A stretch of 64,000 nucleotides of DNA from Chachezhania antarctica (GTDB taxonomy: Bacteria; Pseudomonadota; Alphaproteobacteria; Rhodobacterales; Rhodobacteraceae), in assembly GCF_003646465.1 (NCBI RefSeq), contig NZ_QZEX01000014.1, forward strand, positions 44,990-108,989. The letters are read 5' to 3'. The notes below the pieces were generated by a model. That model saw only the letters and a list, made by a program, of their open reading frames with translations, did no database searches and had not been told where the DNA came from. Shown one piece after another: positions 1 through 8,910 of this stretch (positions are counted from its first letter, which is position 1; each line of letters begins with the position of its first letter). The translations under genes were made by a program, and so were the position numbers.

Positions 1-1
1 T

Positions 2-655
2 GCCCACCGGCATCTGCTGGGCAAGGCCGAGGTCGACGTGCAGGACATGGCCGGACTGGTCGGCACGCACGAAGACGATTACGGCGCCATGTCGATCTGG
101 GCCGACTTCCGTCGCCGGGCGCCGTGGGTTCTGTTGCTGGCGGTGGCGGGCCTTGTGGCGGGCTATGTCGTGCATGTCTACGAAGATGCGCTCGATGCAC
201 TGGTGATCCTTGCGCTCTACATGCCGATGGTCGCCGATACCGGCGGCAACGTGGGCACCCAGTCGGCCAGCCTGGTCACCCGCGCAATCAGTTGCGGGAC
301 CAGCACGATAAGGGATTCCGGGATGGTGCTGTGGCGCGAAACCCGGGTGTCGCTGATGATGGCGGCGTGCCTGTTCCTCTTCGCCTATCTCAAGGTGATC
401 CTGATCTCGAACCCGGCGGATGTGCCATTGGGCCTGTCGCTGAACCAGATCGCGCTGGCCATCGGCATCGCGCTGGCGGTGCAGGTCGTCAGCGCCACGC
501 TGATCGGCGCGGTCCTGCCCCTGGGCGCGGTGAGCTTGCGGCTGGACCCTGCCGTGGTGTCCGGGCCGGCGCTGACCACGATCGTCGATCTGACCGGTCT
601 TATCCTTTACTTCGGCATCACAACGTCGATGCTGGGACTCACCACCGCAATGTAG
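2..655 (+). CDS. mgtE: MgtE-type magnesium transporter, C-terminal membrane domain (5' end outside window)
   Basis: This is the carboxy-terminal part of a magnesium channel/transporter of the inner membrane; the frame is open from base 2, so the gene begins before the window. The visible part is the five-helix membrane domain. It contains the family hallmark PMVADTGGNVGTQS near the second helix, which corresponds to the PMxxGTGGNxGxQ signature lining the Mg2+ pore, and ends with the usual SGPALTTIVDLTGLILYF helix. The cytoplasmic N and CBS domains would lie upstream. The efflux genes follow only 17 bases later, so they may be co-transcribed. Family assignment is secure; whether the complete protein is intact cannot be seen. 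Confidence 0.9.
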   Translation, partial: AHRHLLGKAEVDVQDMAGLVGTHEDDYGAMSIWADFRRRAPWVLLLAVAGLVAGYVVHVYEDALDALVILALYMPMVADTGGNVGTQSASLVTRAISCGTSTIRDSGMVLWRETRVSLMMAACLFLFAYLKVILISNPADVPLGLSLNQIALAIGIALAVQVVSATLIGAVLPLGAVSLRLDPAVVSGPALTTIVDLTGLILYFGITTSMLGLTTAM

Positions 656-672
656 CCAGGACGGGCCAGACA

Positions 673-909
673 ATGTTCGATCTTCTTCCGCACTTGGGGT
701 CCACCGTCGCCCCGTCCATCGCGATGTTCGGCAGCTACTTCCCCTTCTGGCTGATCAGCTTGTTCGCGGCCATCATCCTGACCGTCGTGGTGCGGACCGT
801 CTTCGTGGTGATCGGCATCGACGACATCCTGCGGTGGCGTGTGCCGGTCTACTTCGCCATGGCCCTGTCGCTGACCTGCCTGATCTCGTTTTTCTTCTTT
901 GGACGCTGA
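673..909 (+). CDS. small YtcA/AaeX-like membrane protein of an HlyD-FUSC efflux operon
   Basis: A 78-residue protein with two predicted hydrophobic stretches, roughly residues 18-45 and 55-76. The segment APSIAMFGSYFPFWLISLF resembles the YtcA family (SPAIPVIGAYYPGWF in Escherichia coli). Such small proteins stand at the head of MdtNOP/AaeXAB-type operons, directly before an HlyD adaptor and a FUSC pump, and that is the arrangement here. The ATG at 673 was chosen because it lies just after the mgtE stop and leaves no gap in the operon. YtcA of E. coli is a lipoprotein; I see no clear lipobox Cys here. The role is unknown even in model organisms. Confidence 0.7.
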   Translation: MFDLLPHLGSTVAPSIAMFGSYFPFWLISLFAAIILTVVVRTVFVVIGIDDILRWRVPVYFAMALSLTCLISFFFFGR

Positions 910-921
910 GTTTTGACCGAC

Positions 922-1965
922 ATGAAAATCACCCGGACGACCGCTCTCATCGGTGCCCTTGTCAGCGTTGCCATCGTCGCGTCGGCGGTGGTGCTGACAC
1001 AGCAAAGCCTGCGACAGGCGCGGCTCAACCCCTTGTCGGACGACGCCGCGGTAGGCGCTGAAGTCATCCAGATGGCGACCAGCGTGCCGGGCCGCATCAC
1101 GGCGTTGCATGTGCAGGAAAACGGCGTCGTGAAGAAGGGCGACATCCTTGTCGAGATCGAAGATGCCCCCTACCGGCTGGCCGTCGAACAGACGCGGGCG
1201 GATCTTGAAATCGCCAGGGCCGCCGCGAATGACCAGTCGCGCAGTATCCAGGCCGAAACGGCAAATGCCGCGATCGCCGCCGATCAGGTCGAACGTGCAG
1301 AAGCGAACCTCGCGCTGGCTACGAACTCTCTGGAGCGCCTGCTGCCGATGGAAGACCGCGGCTTCGTGTCCAAGCAACAGGTCGATGACGCGCGCACCCT
1401 GAAACTGGGGGCAGAGGTCAGCCTGCGCGAAGCAGAACGCCAGCTCGAGGCGGCCGATGCGCTGGTCGGTGACGAGGTCGGCGCCGAAGCACTGATCCGC
1501 GCCCGACAGGCCGCATTGTCCATCGCGGAATACGAACTGGAGCAAACCGTCCTGCGGGCGCCCCATGACGGCCGGATCGTCGGGCTGACGGTGTCCGAAG
1601 GCAACGTCACCCTGGCAGCCACGCCGATGTTTTCGCTGATCCGTACCGATCACTGGCACGTCGATGCGAACTACACCGAAACCGTGCTGTCGAACATTTC
1701 GGCGGGCGACTGTGCATCGGTCTTCGTTCTGTCGGACAGCAAGCAGAAGATCACCGGCGTGGTCGACAGCGTCGGATGGGGCGTCAGCTCGAAGGACCTG
1801 ATCGATCTGCCCTTTGCGCTGCCCATCGTCCCCAAATCGCTGGACTGGGTGCGGGTCCAGCAGCGGTTCCCGGTCCGGGTGCACCTGATCGACCCGCCGG
1901 CCGATCTCATGCGGGTCGGCGCATCGGCTGTCGTCACCGTGCATCAGGGCAACAATGACTGCTGA
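922..1965 (+). CDS. HlyD/EmrA-type membrane fusion protein
   Basis: A 347-residue periplasmic adaptor of a tripartite efflux pump. Residues 1-25 form an N-terminal membrane anchor. The biotinyl-lipoyl half-motif SVPGRITALHVQENGVVKKG follows at about 50-70, then a long alpha-helical hairpin (about 85-200), the second lipoyl half (LRAPHDGRIVGL) and a beta-barrel domain. This order is standard for adaptors that partner FUSC-family pumps (AaeA, MdtN). A TTG at 913 could extend the protein by three residues; I prefer ATG 922. The 3' end overlaps the FUSC gene by 11 bases, which implies translational coupling. The substrate cannot be read from the sequence; aromatic acids or related amphiphiles are usual for the family. 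Confidence 0.9.
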   Translation: MKITRTTALIGALVSVAIVASAVVLTQQSLRQARLNPLSDDAAVGAEVIQMATSVPGRITALHVQENGVVKKGDILVEIEDAPYRLAVEQTRADLEIARAAANDQSRSIQAETANAAIAADQVERAEANLALATNSLERLLPMEDRGFVSKQQVDDARTLKLGAEVSLREAERQLEAADALVGDEVGAEALIRARQAALSIAEYELEQTVLRAPHDGRIVGLTVSEGNVTLAATPMFSLIRTDHWHVDANYTETVLSNISAGDCASVFVLSDSKQKITGVVDSVGWGVSSKDLIDLPFALPIVPKSLDWVRVQQRFPVRVHLIDPPADLMRVGASAVVTVHQGNNDC

Positions 1966-3730
1966 CTCGCCGCTGTCCCGACTGATCGGTCAGGCGTGGA
2001 TCGATCTGCAGCCTTTCGAAGGCCGGTTCGGGCAGACATGGCGGGTTGCGCTTCTGTGCGCGCTCGTCACCGGCACGGCGATGACATTCAGGATCCCGGA
2101 AGCCGCGATCAGCTGCTATCTCGTGATCTTCCTGATGAAACCCGACGCGCTGATGAATTGCCTGATGGGCATCGGCCTGATCGGCCTGGCAACCTTCGTG
2201 CTGTTCGTGATGATCCCGATCATCAATGCCAGCATCGACAGCCCGGTGCTGCGACTGGCGATCATGTTCGGGGCCTCCTACGTCTTCCTGTTTCTCAGCT
2301 CGACCACACCCCTTGGCGAACAGGCGGCCATTGTCGGGCTGATCGTGGCCTTCATCATGACGTTGGTCACCGATGTCCCGATCGGGGAAATCGCGGACAA
2401 GGGCCTCATGGCCGCGTGGAAGATGGCATGCATGCCGATGGCGCTGATGGTGCTGTTCAACCTGTTGTTCGGCATTCCGCCGCAGACCCATGCGCGCAAC
2501 CTTGTCGTCTCGCGCCTGACCGCCGCGGCCGACGCGCTGGAAGACCGGGGCAGCGATCAGGTGCTGCAGGAGCTTCTGGCCGAAGGCAACGATCCATCGC
2601 TTCAGTCGATGCTTTTGGTACGGCTGCTGCATCTTGTGCCCAAGGCGCAGTCGACCTGGCTGAACGGGGCCATCGATACCAGCTACCGGCTGCTGCTGGC
2701 CGCGCAGGCACCCGCCGAGGCCATTTCGCGGGGCGAACGGGCCGAACTTGCCGCCAGTATCCGCGCCGCCGCGGACCGGATCCGGCGCAAGGACCTGCCC
2801 GAGGTGTCGGAAACAGCGTCCTCAGGCGATGCCGCAGGCGAGATCCGGAGCGCGCTGGCCGGCCTGTCCCGGCCCGACGGTGGCGGCACTCCCAGCCCGG
2901 CGTCTACCCCCCTGCTGGCCGCAGATGCCTTTACCAACCCCACGCACCAGCGATACGCCCTGAAGACGTCGCTTGCGGCGATGATATGCTACCTGATCTA
3001 TACCGGCATCCAGTGGGACGGCATCCACACCGCCCTGATCACCTGCTACGTGGCGGCACTGGGCACCACCGGGGAAACGGTGCGCAAGCTGACGCTGCGC
3101 ATTGTCGGCTGCCTTGTCGGCGCCGCCCTGGGATGCGCGGCACTGCTGTTCGTCATGCCCGTGATCACCTCTGTCGGGGCGCTCATGGTCCTCGTGTTCT
3201 GCGCCGTCATGATCGGGGCCTGGGTCTCGACAGGCCCCGAACGGATTTCCTATTGCGGTGTCCAGATCGCGCTGGCCTTCCTTCTGACCACGCTGAACGG
3301 GTTCGGGCCCAGCTTCGAATTCTCGCAGGCCGGTGACCGGATCATGGGCATCCTGCTGGGCATCGTCGTGATCTACGTCATCTTCACCCAGTTCTGGCCC
3401 GCCAGCATCGTGGGAGAGATCCGCGAAACGCTGGGCGACGCGGTCGCGCGTCTGCAAAGACTGTCTGGGAAACCGGCCGACGAACGCCTTGCCGAAACCG
3501 AAGAGTCCGCTGCCGTTCTCAGGATCGTTCAAGACATGAAGGAGAAGCTTTCGATGGCCAGCTTCGAACCCCGGCGCGAACGGGCAAGCGCCGAAACCCT
3601 GGCCAGGTACGACGCGATTCGCCAGGAAGTTGAGACCCTCTGGCGCGAGATCCGGTTCAGCAGGGACGTGCCCCGGTCAACGACGCTCAGGCTGGCGGAG
3701 ATCGACCGCGACCTGGGGGCCACCGCATGA
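1955..3730 (+). CDS. FUSC-family inner membrane transporter
   Basis: A 591-residue protein of the fusaric acid resistance/AaeB/MdtO family. It has the two-block architecture: a membrane block at about 30-175, a soluble domain at about 180-320, a second membrane block at about 330-485 that includes a GDRIMGILLGIVVIYVIF segment, and a cytoplasmic tail. With the adaptor encoded upstream it would form the inner membrane pump of an efflux system. No outer membrane channel follows. A TolC-type lipoprotein is encoded on the other strand at 8.9-10.5 kb and may serve it. The gene is last in the mgtE-ytcA-hlyD-FUSC run; a 145-base gap follows. Confidence 0.9.
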   Translation: MTADSPLSRLIGQAWIDLQPFEGRFGQTWRVALLCALVTGTAMTFRIPEAAISCYLVIFLMKPDALMNCLMGIGLIGLATFVLFVMIPIINASIDSPVLRLAIMFGASYVFLFLSSTTPLGEQAAIVGLIVAFIMTLVTDVPIGEIADKGLMAAWKMACMPMALMVLFNLLFGIPPQTHARNLVVSRLTAAADALEDRGSDQVLQELLAEGNDPSLQSMLLVRLLHLVPKAQSTWLNGAIDTSYRLLLAAQAPAEAISRGERAELAASIRAAADRIRRKDLPEVSETASSGDAAGEIRSALAGLSRPDGGGTPSPASTPLLAADAFTNPTHQRYALKTSLAAMICYLIYTGIQWDGIHTALITCYVAALGTTGETVRKLTLRIVGCLVGAALGCAALLFVMPVITSVGALMVLVFCAVMIGAWVSTGPERISYCGVQIALAFLLTTLNGFGPSFEFSQAGDRIMGILLGIVVIYVIFTQFWPASIVGEIRETLGDAVARLQRLSGKPADERLAETEESAAVLRIVQDMKEKLSMASFEPRRERASAETLARYDAIRQEVETLWREIRFSRDVPRSTTLRLAEIDRDLGATA

Positions 3731-3875
3731 CCAGAACAGGTTGACCTAGAGTAACCCCCGAAATCCGGGGTAATGGTGGCAGAGATGGCTTCTTTTGCCA
3801 GCCATGTCCCCGTAGGATCTTAAACAGCTGTAATATTGACATAATACATTTGCCTGAAGACAAGAAGGAAGCCGT

Positions 3876-4991
3876 ATGTGTACCTCGCTCGTTTACCTCG
3901 ATGCCGCCAACAGGGCCTATTTCGGCCGGACGCTGGAACTGACCTCGGACCTGCCGTACCAGCTTGTCTTCTTTCCGGCCGGTCTTCCGTTTTCGTCGCA
4001 TCTCGAAGGACACGCCCCGCTTGAGTACACGTCCGTCTACGGCGTTCTGGCGGTGACGATGCCCGGCCGCATGCCGACCGCCGAGGCGCCGCTGGGCTAT
4101 CCCGATCTCAAGGTGCTGGAAGGCATGAACGATCAGGGCCTGACCTTCAGCCTTCTGTCCTACCCGACCGCCGGCGGCGCGACGTCCAAGGTGGACGCGA
4201 CACAGGCGGTTCTCTCGGCCTCGGACTTGGGGTCGTGGGCGCTGGGGCAGTTCGCCACCGTGGCCGAGGTTAAGGACGCGCTCGCCAGCCAGCCCGTGCT
4301 GCTCGAGGCGCTGACCCTGCTGGGCGGCGTGGAATCGCCGTTCCACTATGTTGTGCACGACGCGTCCGGCGCATCCTTTGTCATCGAATTCAACAAGGGC
4401 GTGATGACCACCTACGACAACCCCGTGGGTGTCATGACCAACGGTCCCGAATTTTCGTGGCACCTGACGAACCTCGACAATTACACGTTCCTGACGAATG
4501 TCGACAAATCCAGCGGCACCTTCGGCAGCTACCAGGCCTCGCAGCCGGATTCCGGGATCGCGACGGCAGGCCTTCCGGCATCGAACACCTCGGTCGGCCG
4601 GTTCGTGCGCGCGGCCTACTATGCGCACTACACCGAAAAGGCCGACAGCCCCGATCTTGCGGTGATGACGCTGGCCCATGTGATGAACAACTTCGACCGC
4701 CCTCGCGGCGTGACGATCGACTATCCCACGGAAGGTGGCGGGCACCTGGAAGTGGCCGGCCTCTCGCAATCGGAAGATGAGACCTACGCGACCGAATACA
4801 CCTGCTGGACGAACCTGTCGGACCTGGACCGCAAGCGGTTCTACCTGCGGACCTATCGCAGCCTGAACTACGCCAGCTTCGATCTGCCCGCCCTGGCCCA
4901 GGCCGGGGGCGTCTGCGTCATGCCGGTGACCCATCTCGACGGCCTGTCGGGCGATGCGACCGAAACGCTGAAGACGGCCAAGGCCGCCTGA
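3876..4991 (+). CDS. choloylglycine hydrolase/penicillin V acylase-like Ntn amidohydrolase
   Basis: A 371-residue enzyme that begins MCTSLVYLDA. After removal of Met, Cys2 would be the N-terminal nucleophile of an Ntn hydrolase cleaving linear C-N amide bonds (family: bile-salt hydrolases, penicillin V acylase, N-acyl homoserine lactone acylases). FGRTLEL at about 17-23 matches the conserved Arg region after the nucleophile. There is no signal peptide in front of Cys2, so the enzyme should be cytoplasmic unless the start is wrong. A good ribosome site (GAAGGAAG) lies six bases before the ATG and fixes the start. Glutamate decarboxylase follows after a hairpin. The substrate is unknown: bile salts are unlikely in this setting, and acyl-amino acids or acyl-homoserine lactones are alternatives. 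Confidence 0.82.
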   Translation: MCTSLVYLDAANRAYFGRTLELTSDLPYQLVFFPAGLPFSSHLEGHAPLEYTSVYGVLAVTMPGRMPTAEAPLGYPDLKVLEGMNDQGLTFSLLSYPTAGGATSKVDATQAVLSASDLGSWALGQFATVAEVKDALASQPVLLEALTLLGGVESPFHYVVHDASGASFVIEFNKGVMTTYDNPVGVMTNGPEFSWHLTNLDNYTFLTNVDKSSGTFGSYQASQPDSGIATAGLPASNTSVGRFVRAAYYAHYTEKADSPDLAVMTLAHVMNNFDRPRGVTIDYPTEGGGHLEVAGLSQSEDETYATEYTCWTNLSDLDRKRFYLRTYRSLNYASFDLPALAQAGGVCVMPVTHLDGLSGDATETLKTAKAA

Positions 4992-5013
4992 CGCGCGAAA
5001 TGACGTGACCAGT

Positions 5014-5040
5014 TCCGGCCGCCGCCACATGGCGGCCGGA
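5014..5040 (+). terminator. GC-rich hairpin between the amidase and glutamate decarboxylase genes
   Basis: A perfect 10-bp inverted repeat, TCCGGCCGCC and GGCGGCCGGA, with a seven-base loop, lies between the amidase stop and the decarboxylase start. No T-run follows, so it is not a textbook intrinsic terminator. It could be an mRNA stabiliser or a partial terminator that sets different levels of the two genes. Confidence 0.45.
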
Positions 5041-5068
5041 GGATTGTGCAAAACGCTTGAGAGGCAAC

Positions 5069-6448
5069 ATGACTGACTGCATCGACAACGAGAACGACGA
5101 GATCTACGGCTCGCACACGCTGGCGCAGGCTCTTCCGAAATCCATCTTTCCCGCGACCGAGAACAACCCGCGGCGCGTCTTTTCGGCCGTGCGGGACGAA
5201 CTGATGCTGGACGGCAATGCGCGCCAGAACCTGGCCACCTTCTGCCAGACCTGGGAAGAGCCGGAAATCCACGAGCTGATGGATGCCTGCATCGACAAGA
5301 ACATGATCGACAAGGACGAATATCCCCAGACCGCCGAGATCGAGGCGCGCTGCGTGCGGATGCTGGCCGATCTGTGGAACGCGCCCGACGGCCCCGCCAC
5401 CGGCTGTTCGACCACCGGGTCGAGCGAGGCCGCGATGCTGGGCGGGCTGGCCATGAAACGCCGCTGGGAAACGAAGCGCAAGGCCGACGGCAAGCCCATC
5501 GACAAGCCGAACATCGTCACCGGCCCGGTGCAGGTGTGCTGGCACAAGTTCACCCGCTACTGGGATGTCGAACATCGCGAGATCCCGATGGAAGACGGCC
5601 GCCTGCTGATGACGCCGGAAGAGGCGCTGAAATACTGCGACGAGAACACCATCGGCGTCGTACCCACGCTGGGCGTGACGTTCACCGGCGAATACGAACC
5701 CGTGAAGGCCATCAGCGAGGCGCTGGACCAGTTCGAAAAGGACACCGGGCTGGACATCCCGATCCACGTCGATGGCGCCTCGGGCGGGTTCCTTGCGCCG
5801 TTCTGCGCGCCGGATCTGGAATGGGATTTCCGCCTTCCGCGCGTGCGGTCGATCAACGCATCGGGCCACAAGTTCGGGCTGGCGCCGCTGGGCGTGGGCT
5901 GGGTCATGTGGCGCGAGGAAGCGGATCTGCCGGAAAGCATGATCTTCTGGGTCAACTACCTGGGCGGCAACATGAAGGACATCGCGCTCAACTTCTCGCG
6001 CCCCGGCGGGCAGATCGTGTGCCAGTACTACAACTTCCTGCGCCTTGGCCGCGAAGGGTACGAAAAGGTCCACGGCGCCTGCTACGACACCTCGGCCTTC
6101 CTGGCGGAAGAGATCGCCAAGCTGGGCCCGTTCGAGATCGTCTTCGACGGCGACCGGGCGCGCGGGATCCCGGCCGTGTCCTGGCAGATCAAGGAAGGCA
6201 CCGATCCGGGCTTTACCCTGTTCGACCTGGCCGACCGGCTGCGCGTGCGGGGCTGGCAGGTCCCGGCCTATACGCTGCCGGCCAATTGCGAAGACCGCGC
6301 GATCCAGCGGATCCTTGTGCGCAACGGGGTCAGCCGCGACCTGTGTGCCCTGCTGATCGACGACATGAAAAGCGCGCTGGAGCATGTCGAGGCCCATCCC
6401 CGGAAGACGTCGCTGTCGGAAGACGACGCGTCGGGCTTCCACCACTGA
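5069..6448 (+). CDS. gadB: glutamate decarboxylase, PLP-dependent
   Basis: A 459-residue fold-type I pyridoxal phosphate decarboxylase that converts glutamate to GABA and CO2 in the cytoplasm and consumes a proton. Visible hallmarks are [11 protein letters not shown] (about 111-121), the PLP-pyridine aspartate in HVDGASGG (D235) and the Schiff-base lysine in [10 protein letters not shown] (K268). The length matches bacterial GadA/B. An in-frame TTG at 5057 would add four residues; ATG 5069 is preferred because GAGAGG sits four bases upstream. A membrane protein gene follows 34 bases later. No GadC-type glutamate/GABA antiporter is seen in the window, so an acid-resistance role is not shown; GABA production from an amidase product is an alternative. 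Confidence 0.93.
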   Translation: MTDCIDNENDEIYGSHTLAQALPKSIFPATENNPRRVFSAVRDELMLDGNARQNLATFCQTWEEPEIHELMDACIDKNMIDKDEYPQTAEIEARCVRMLADLWNAPDGPATGCSTTGSSEAAMLGGLAMKRRWETKRKADGKPIDKPNIVTGPVQVCWHKFTRYWDVEHREIPMEDGRLLMTPEEALKYCDENTIGVVPTLGVTFTGEYEPVKAISEALDQFEKDTGLDIPIHVDGASGGFLAPFCAPDLEWDFRLPRVRSINASGHKFGLAPLGVGWVMWREEADLPESMIFWVNYLGGNMKDIALNFSRPGGQIVCQYYNFLRLGREGYEKVHGACYDTSAFLAEEIAKLGPFEIVFDGDRARGIPAVSWQIKEGTDPGFTLFDLADRLRVRGWQVPAYTLPANCEDRAIQRILVRNGVSRDLCALLIDDMKSALEHVEAHPRKTSLSEDDASGFHH

Positions 6449-6482
6449 TGCATGCGCTGCATGAAAAGATCGGGGGCCGGCC

Positions 6483-7334
6483 ATGAACCGGCCCTTCGAA
6501 GGACATGACGCGCAGGGGCTGACGGAACGGGGCGTTGGCCCCTTCGTCACCTTCCGCAGCTACCTGCATCAAGGCCGTCTGGTGCACTGGCGCGCGCGCC
6601 AGCACCGCAAGGGCCTGTTGCAGCACCCGGATCAGGTCGCCGCGTTCTGGCAGAAGCCGGCCTATAACTGGTGGACGGGGCTCAGCTTTTCCATTGGCTC
6701 GCTGCTGTTCATGCTGGGGGCGACGCTGTCGCTGACCCCGAACCCGCTGAGCGCTGTGCAGATCGCCATCATCTTCTTCATGGGGTCGATCCCTTTCACG
6801 ATTGCCGGGTTCCTGCAGAACTTCCAGGCGGCGAACGCGGGGGACTTCTCGTCCTCCTCGCCGGCGCGGCCTGATCGGATATCCATTGTCGGCTGGGAAA
6901 CGAACAGCCTGGGCTGGATCAGCACGTTCGCGCAGTTCCTGGGCACCATCGCCTTCAACTTCAATACGTTCGACGCGATCGATCCGGTCTCGGGCTGGTA
7001 CCAGCAGGACCTGACGATCTGGCTTCCGGGCTTCATCGGCTCGGTCCTGTTCCTTGTCTCGGGCTACCTGGCGTTCATGGAGACAAGCCACGGCTACTGG
7101 TCGTGGAAACCTGGGGATCTCGACTGGAAGATCGTGTTCATCAACCTGCTGGGTTGCATCTTCTTCATGATTGCCGGGATCGTTTCCTTCATCCCGAAGG
7201 GCACGGACCCGGAGTGGCTGATCAACCTCGCCAATGTTCATCTGTGGCTGGGCGCGTTCTGCTTCCTGACGGGCGCGCTTCTGATGATGCGCGAAAGCCG
7301 GCAGACCGAGACGGTGGGCGACCAGAAACTCTGA
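6483..7334 (+). CDS. multi-pass membrane protein with a YrhK-like C-terminal part
   Basis: A 283-residue protein of unknown function. After about 65 hydrophilic residues it has hydrophobic segments at roughly 68-88, 95-115, 150-168, 182-202, 222-242 and 255-275. The final part (NLANVHLWLGAFCFLTGALLM) resembles the YrhK domain of bacterial membrane proteins. It lies 34 bases after gadB and is probably in the same transcript. It is not an APC-type antiporter, so a glutamate/GABA exchange role is not supported by the sequence. Confidence 0.7.
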   Translation: MNRPFEGHDAQGLTERGVGPFVTFRSYLHQGRLVHWRARQHRKGLLQHPDQVAAFWQKPAYNWWTGLSFSIGSLLFMLGATLSLTPNPLSAVQIAIIFFMGSIPFTIAGFLQNFQAANAGDFSSSSPARPDRISIVGWETNSLGWISTFAQFLGTIAFNFNTFDAIDPVSGWYQQDLTIWLPGFIGSVLFLVSGYLAFMETSHGYWSWKPGDLDWKIVFINLLGCIFFMIAGIVSFIPKGTDPEWLINLANVHLWLGAFCFLTGALLMMRESRQTETVGDQKL

Positions 7335-7386
7335 CAACGCCGGTCGGCCCGGATCCGGGGCCGTTCCTGCGCGCGTCAGGCGGTTG

Positions 7387-8844
7387 TTACAGGTTATCCC
7401 TGACCACCATCCCGTCCTTCATGATCAGCGCCAGCGACTCCTCGGGCTGGCCCAGCCAGTCGAGCCCGGTTTCCGGATCTTCATCGACGACAAGCAGATC
7501 TGCCAGTGCGCCCGGCGCGATCACGCCCAGCGGGCCCGCATAGGGCGCGCGTTCCCCCGACAAGGCCAACAAATCGCCCGCATCTCCCGTCGCCATGCGC
7601 AACGCCTCCAGCGGGGACATGAAGCGGGCCAGTTTCGACAATTGGCGGCCCTGCGTGGCCGTGCCCTTCGGGTTCATCAGGATATCGGTGCCGAACGCCA
7701 TGCGCACGCCGTGCTGGCGGCCCATCTCGAAGGCCGATACCGTGCCGTCCTGAACCCGGATCTGCTTGGCCCGCGCGGACGGATCGGTCTTGGGGTTCGC
7801 GTCCTCGTCGTTCAGGAAGGGCTGGATGCTCCACCATGCGCCGGCATCGGCCATCATGCGCGCCGTTTCCTCGTCGGCCAGCTGCCCGTGTTCGATGGAT
7901 TTCACGCCGGCGCGCAGACACCGCTGAATGCCTTCCGAGGTATAGACATGGGCGCAGACATAGGTCCCCCAGTCCGCGGCGGCCCTGACGGCGGTGCGCA
8001 TCTCCTCCTCGAAGAACTGCACGCTATCCAGCGGATCGTAAAGCGATGTCACCCCGCCCCCGGCCATGATCTTGACCTGGCTTGCGCCCTTCATCAGCTG
8101 TTCGCGCGTGCGGCGCAGAACCATGTCGTTCCCATCCGCCAGGACGGCCACGCCTTCCTTCTCGGCCCGGTCGGCCGGTGTCGACGGCATTCGCGGCAAT
8201 GCGCTGAGAAGCCGGAAATCGCCGTGCCCGCCGGTCTGGGAGATCATCGCGCCCGACGGGAAGATCCGCGGCCCCCGGATCACGCCCCGGTCGATTGCCT
8301 GTTTCAGACCGAAGCTGGGCCCTCCGACATCGCGCACGGTGGTGAAGCCGCGCAGCAGTGTCGCCCCGGCCTGCTGGCCCGCGACAAGCTGCACGAAGTT
8401 GATGTCGCCCATCATCGCGACCTGCTCGGTCACGCCGCACAGCGTCGCGTGCCAATGGGCATCGATCAGCCCGGGGATCACGGTCCGGCCGCCGCAATCG
8501 ATCACCCGCGCGCCCTCGGGCACGGTGCCGGCGGGGACCAGCGCCTCGATCCGGCCATCCCGGACGACGATGTCCCGACCGGCCAGGATCTCCAGCGTAT
8601 GTCCGTCGAAATACCGCAGGTTGGCCAGGACCGTCGGTGGCTGGGCCGTCTGGGCGCGGACTTCGCCCGGGGTCAGCCCGAAGCCCGCAAACATCCCCAT
8701 CACGGCGCCAAGACCGCCCAGCATCTGGCGACGGTTCAGATCCGCCTCGATCCGCCGAAAGCCGGCCTGAGTCTGCGGCGCGCCGCACAGGCAGACATCG
8801 TGTCCCGCATCGGGCGCCGGGGCGCTGCAACAAACCTGGCACAT
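7387..8844 (-). CDS. Tat-exported metal-dependent amidohydrolase with a Cys-rich N-terminus
   Basis: A 485-residue amidohydrolase-superfamily enzyme of the imidazolonepropionase/Xaa-Pro dipeptidase-like branch. It shows the HxH metal pair in GLIDAHWHATL (H130, H132), a candidate bridging lysine in QVKIMAGGGVTS, downstream histidines in CAHVYTSEGI and SIEHG, and the catalytic aspartate in FGTDILMNP. The first 30 residues carry five cysteines (2, 5, 6, 18, 20) before a twin-arginine-like signal, NRRQMLGG, followed by a hydrophobic stretch. The start at 8844 is chosen because AGGAG lies just upstream; an earlier in-frame codon at 8883 has no such site. The substrate is unknown. Confidence 0.85.
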   Translation of the reverse strand: MCQVCCSAPAPDAGHDVCLCGAPQTQAGFRRIEADLNRRQMLGGLGAVMGMFAGFGLTPGEVRAQTAQPPTVLANLRYFDGHTLEILAGRDIVVRDGRIEALVPAGTVPEGARVIDCGGRTVIPGLIDAHWHATLCGVTEQVAMMGDINFVQLVAGQQAGATLLRGFTTVRDVGGPSFGLKQAIDRGVIRGPRIFPSGAMISQTGGHGDFRLLSALPRMPSTPADRAEKEGVAVLADGNDMVLRRTREQLMKGASQVKIMAGGGVTSLYDPLDSVQFFEEEMRTAVRAAADWGTYVCAHVYTSEGIQRCLRAGVKSIEHGQLADEETARMMADAGAWWSIQPFLNDEDANPKTDPSARAKQIRVQDGTVSAFEMGRQHGVRMAFGTDILMNPKGTATQGRQLSKLARFMSPLEALRMATGDAGDLLALSGERAPYAGPLGVIAPGALADLLVVDEDPETGLDWLGQPEESLALIMKDGMVVRDNL

Positions 8845-8910
8845 CCTGTGCTCCTTTCCCATCGCCCGGGTCCGCCGGTCCATCCCGGCTGCAACTTGCG
8901 CGTTTCGCTG

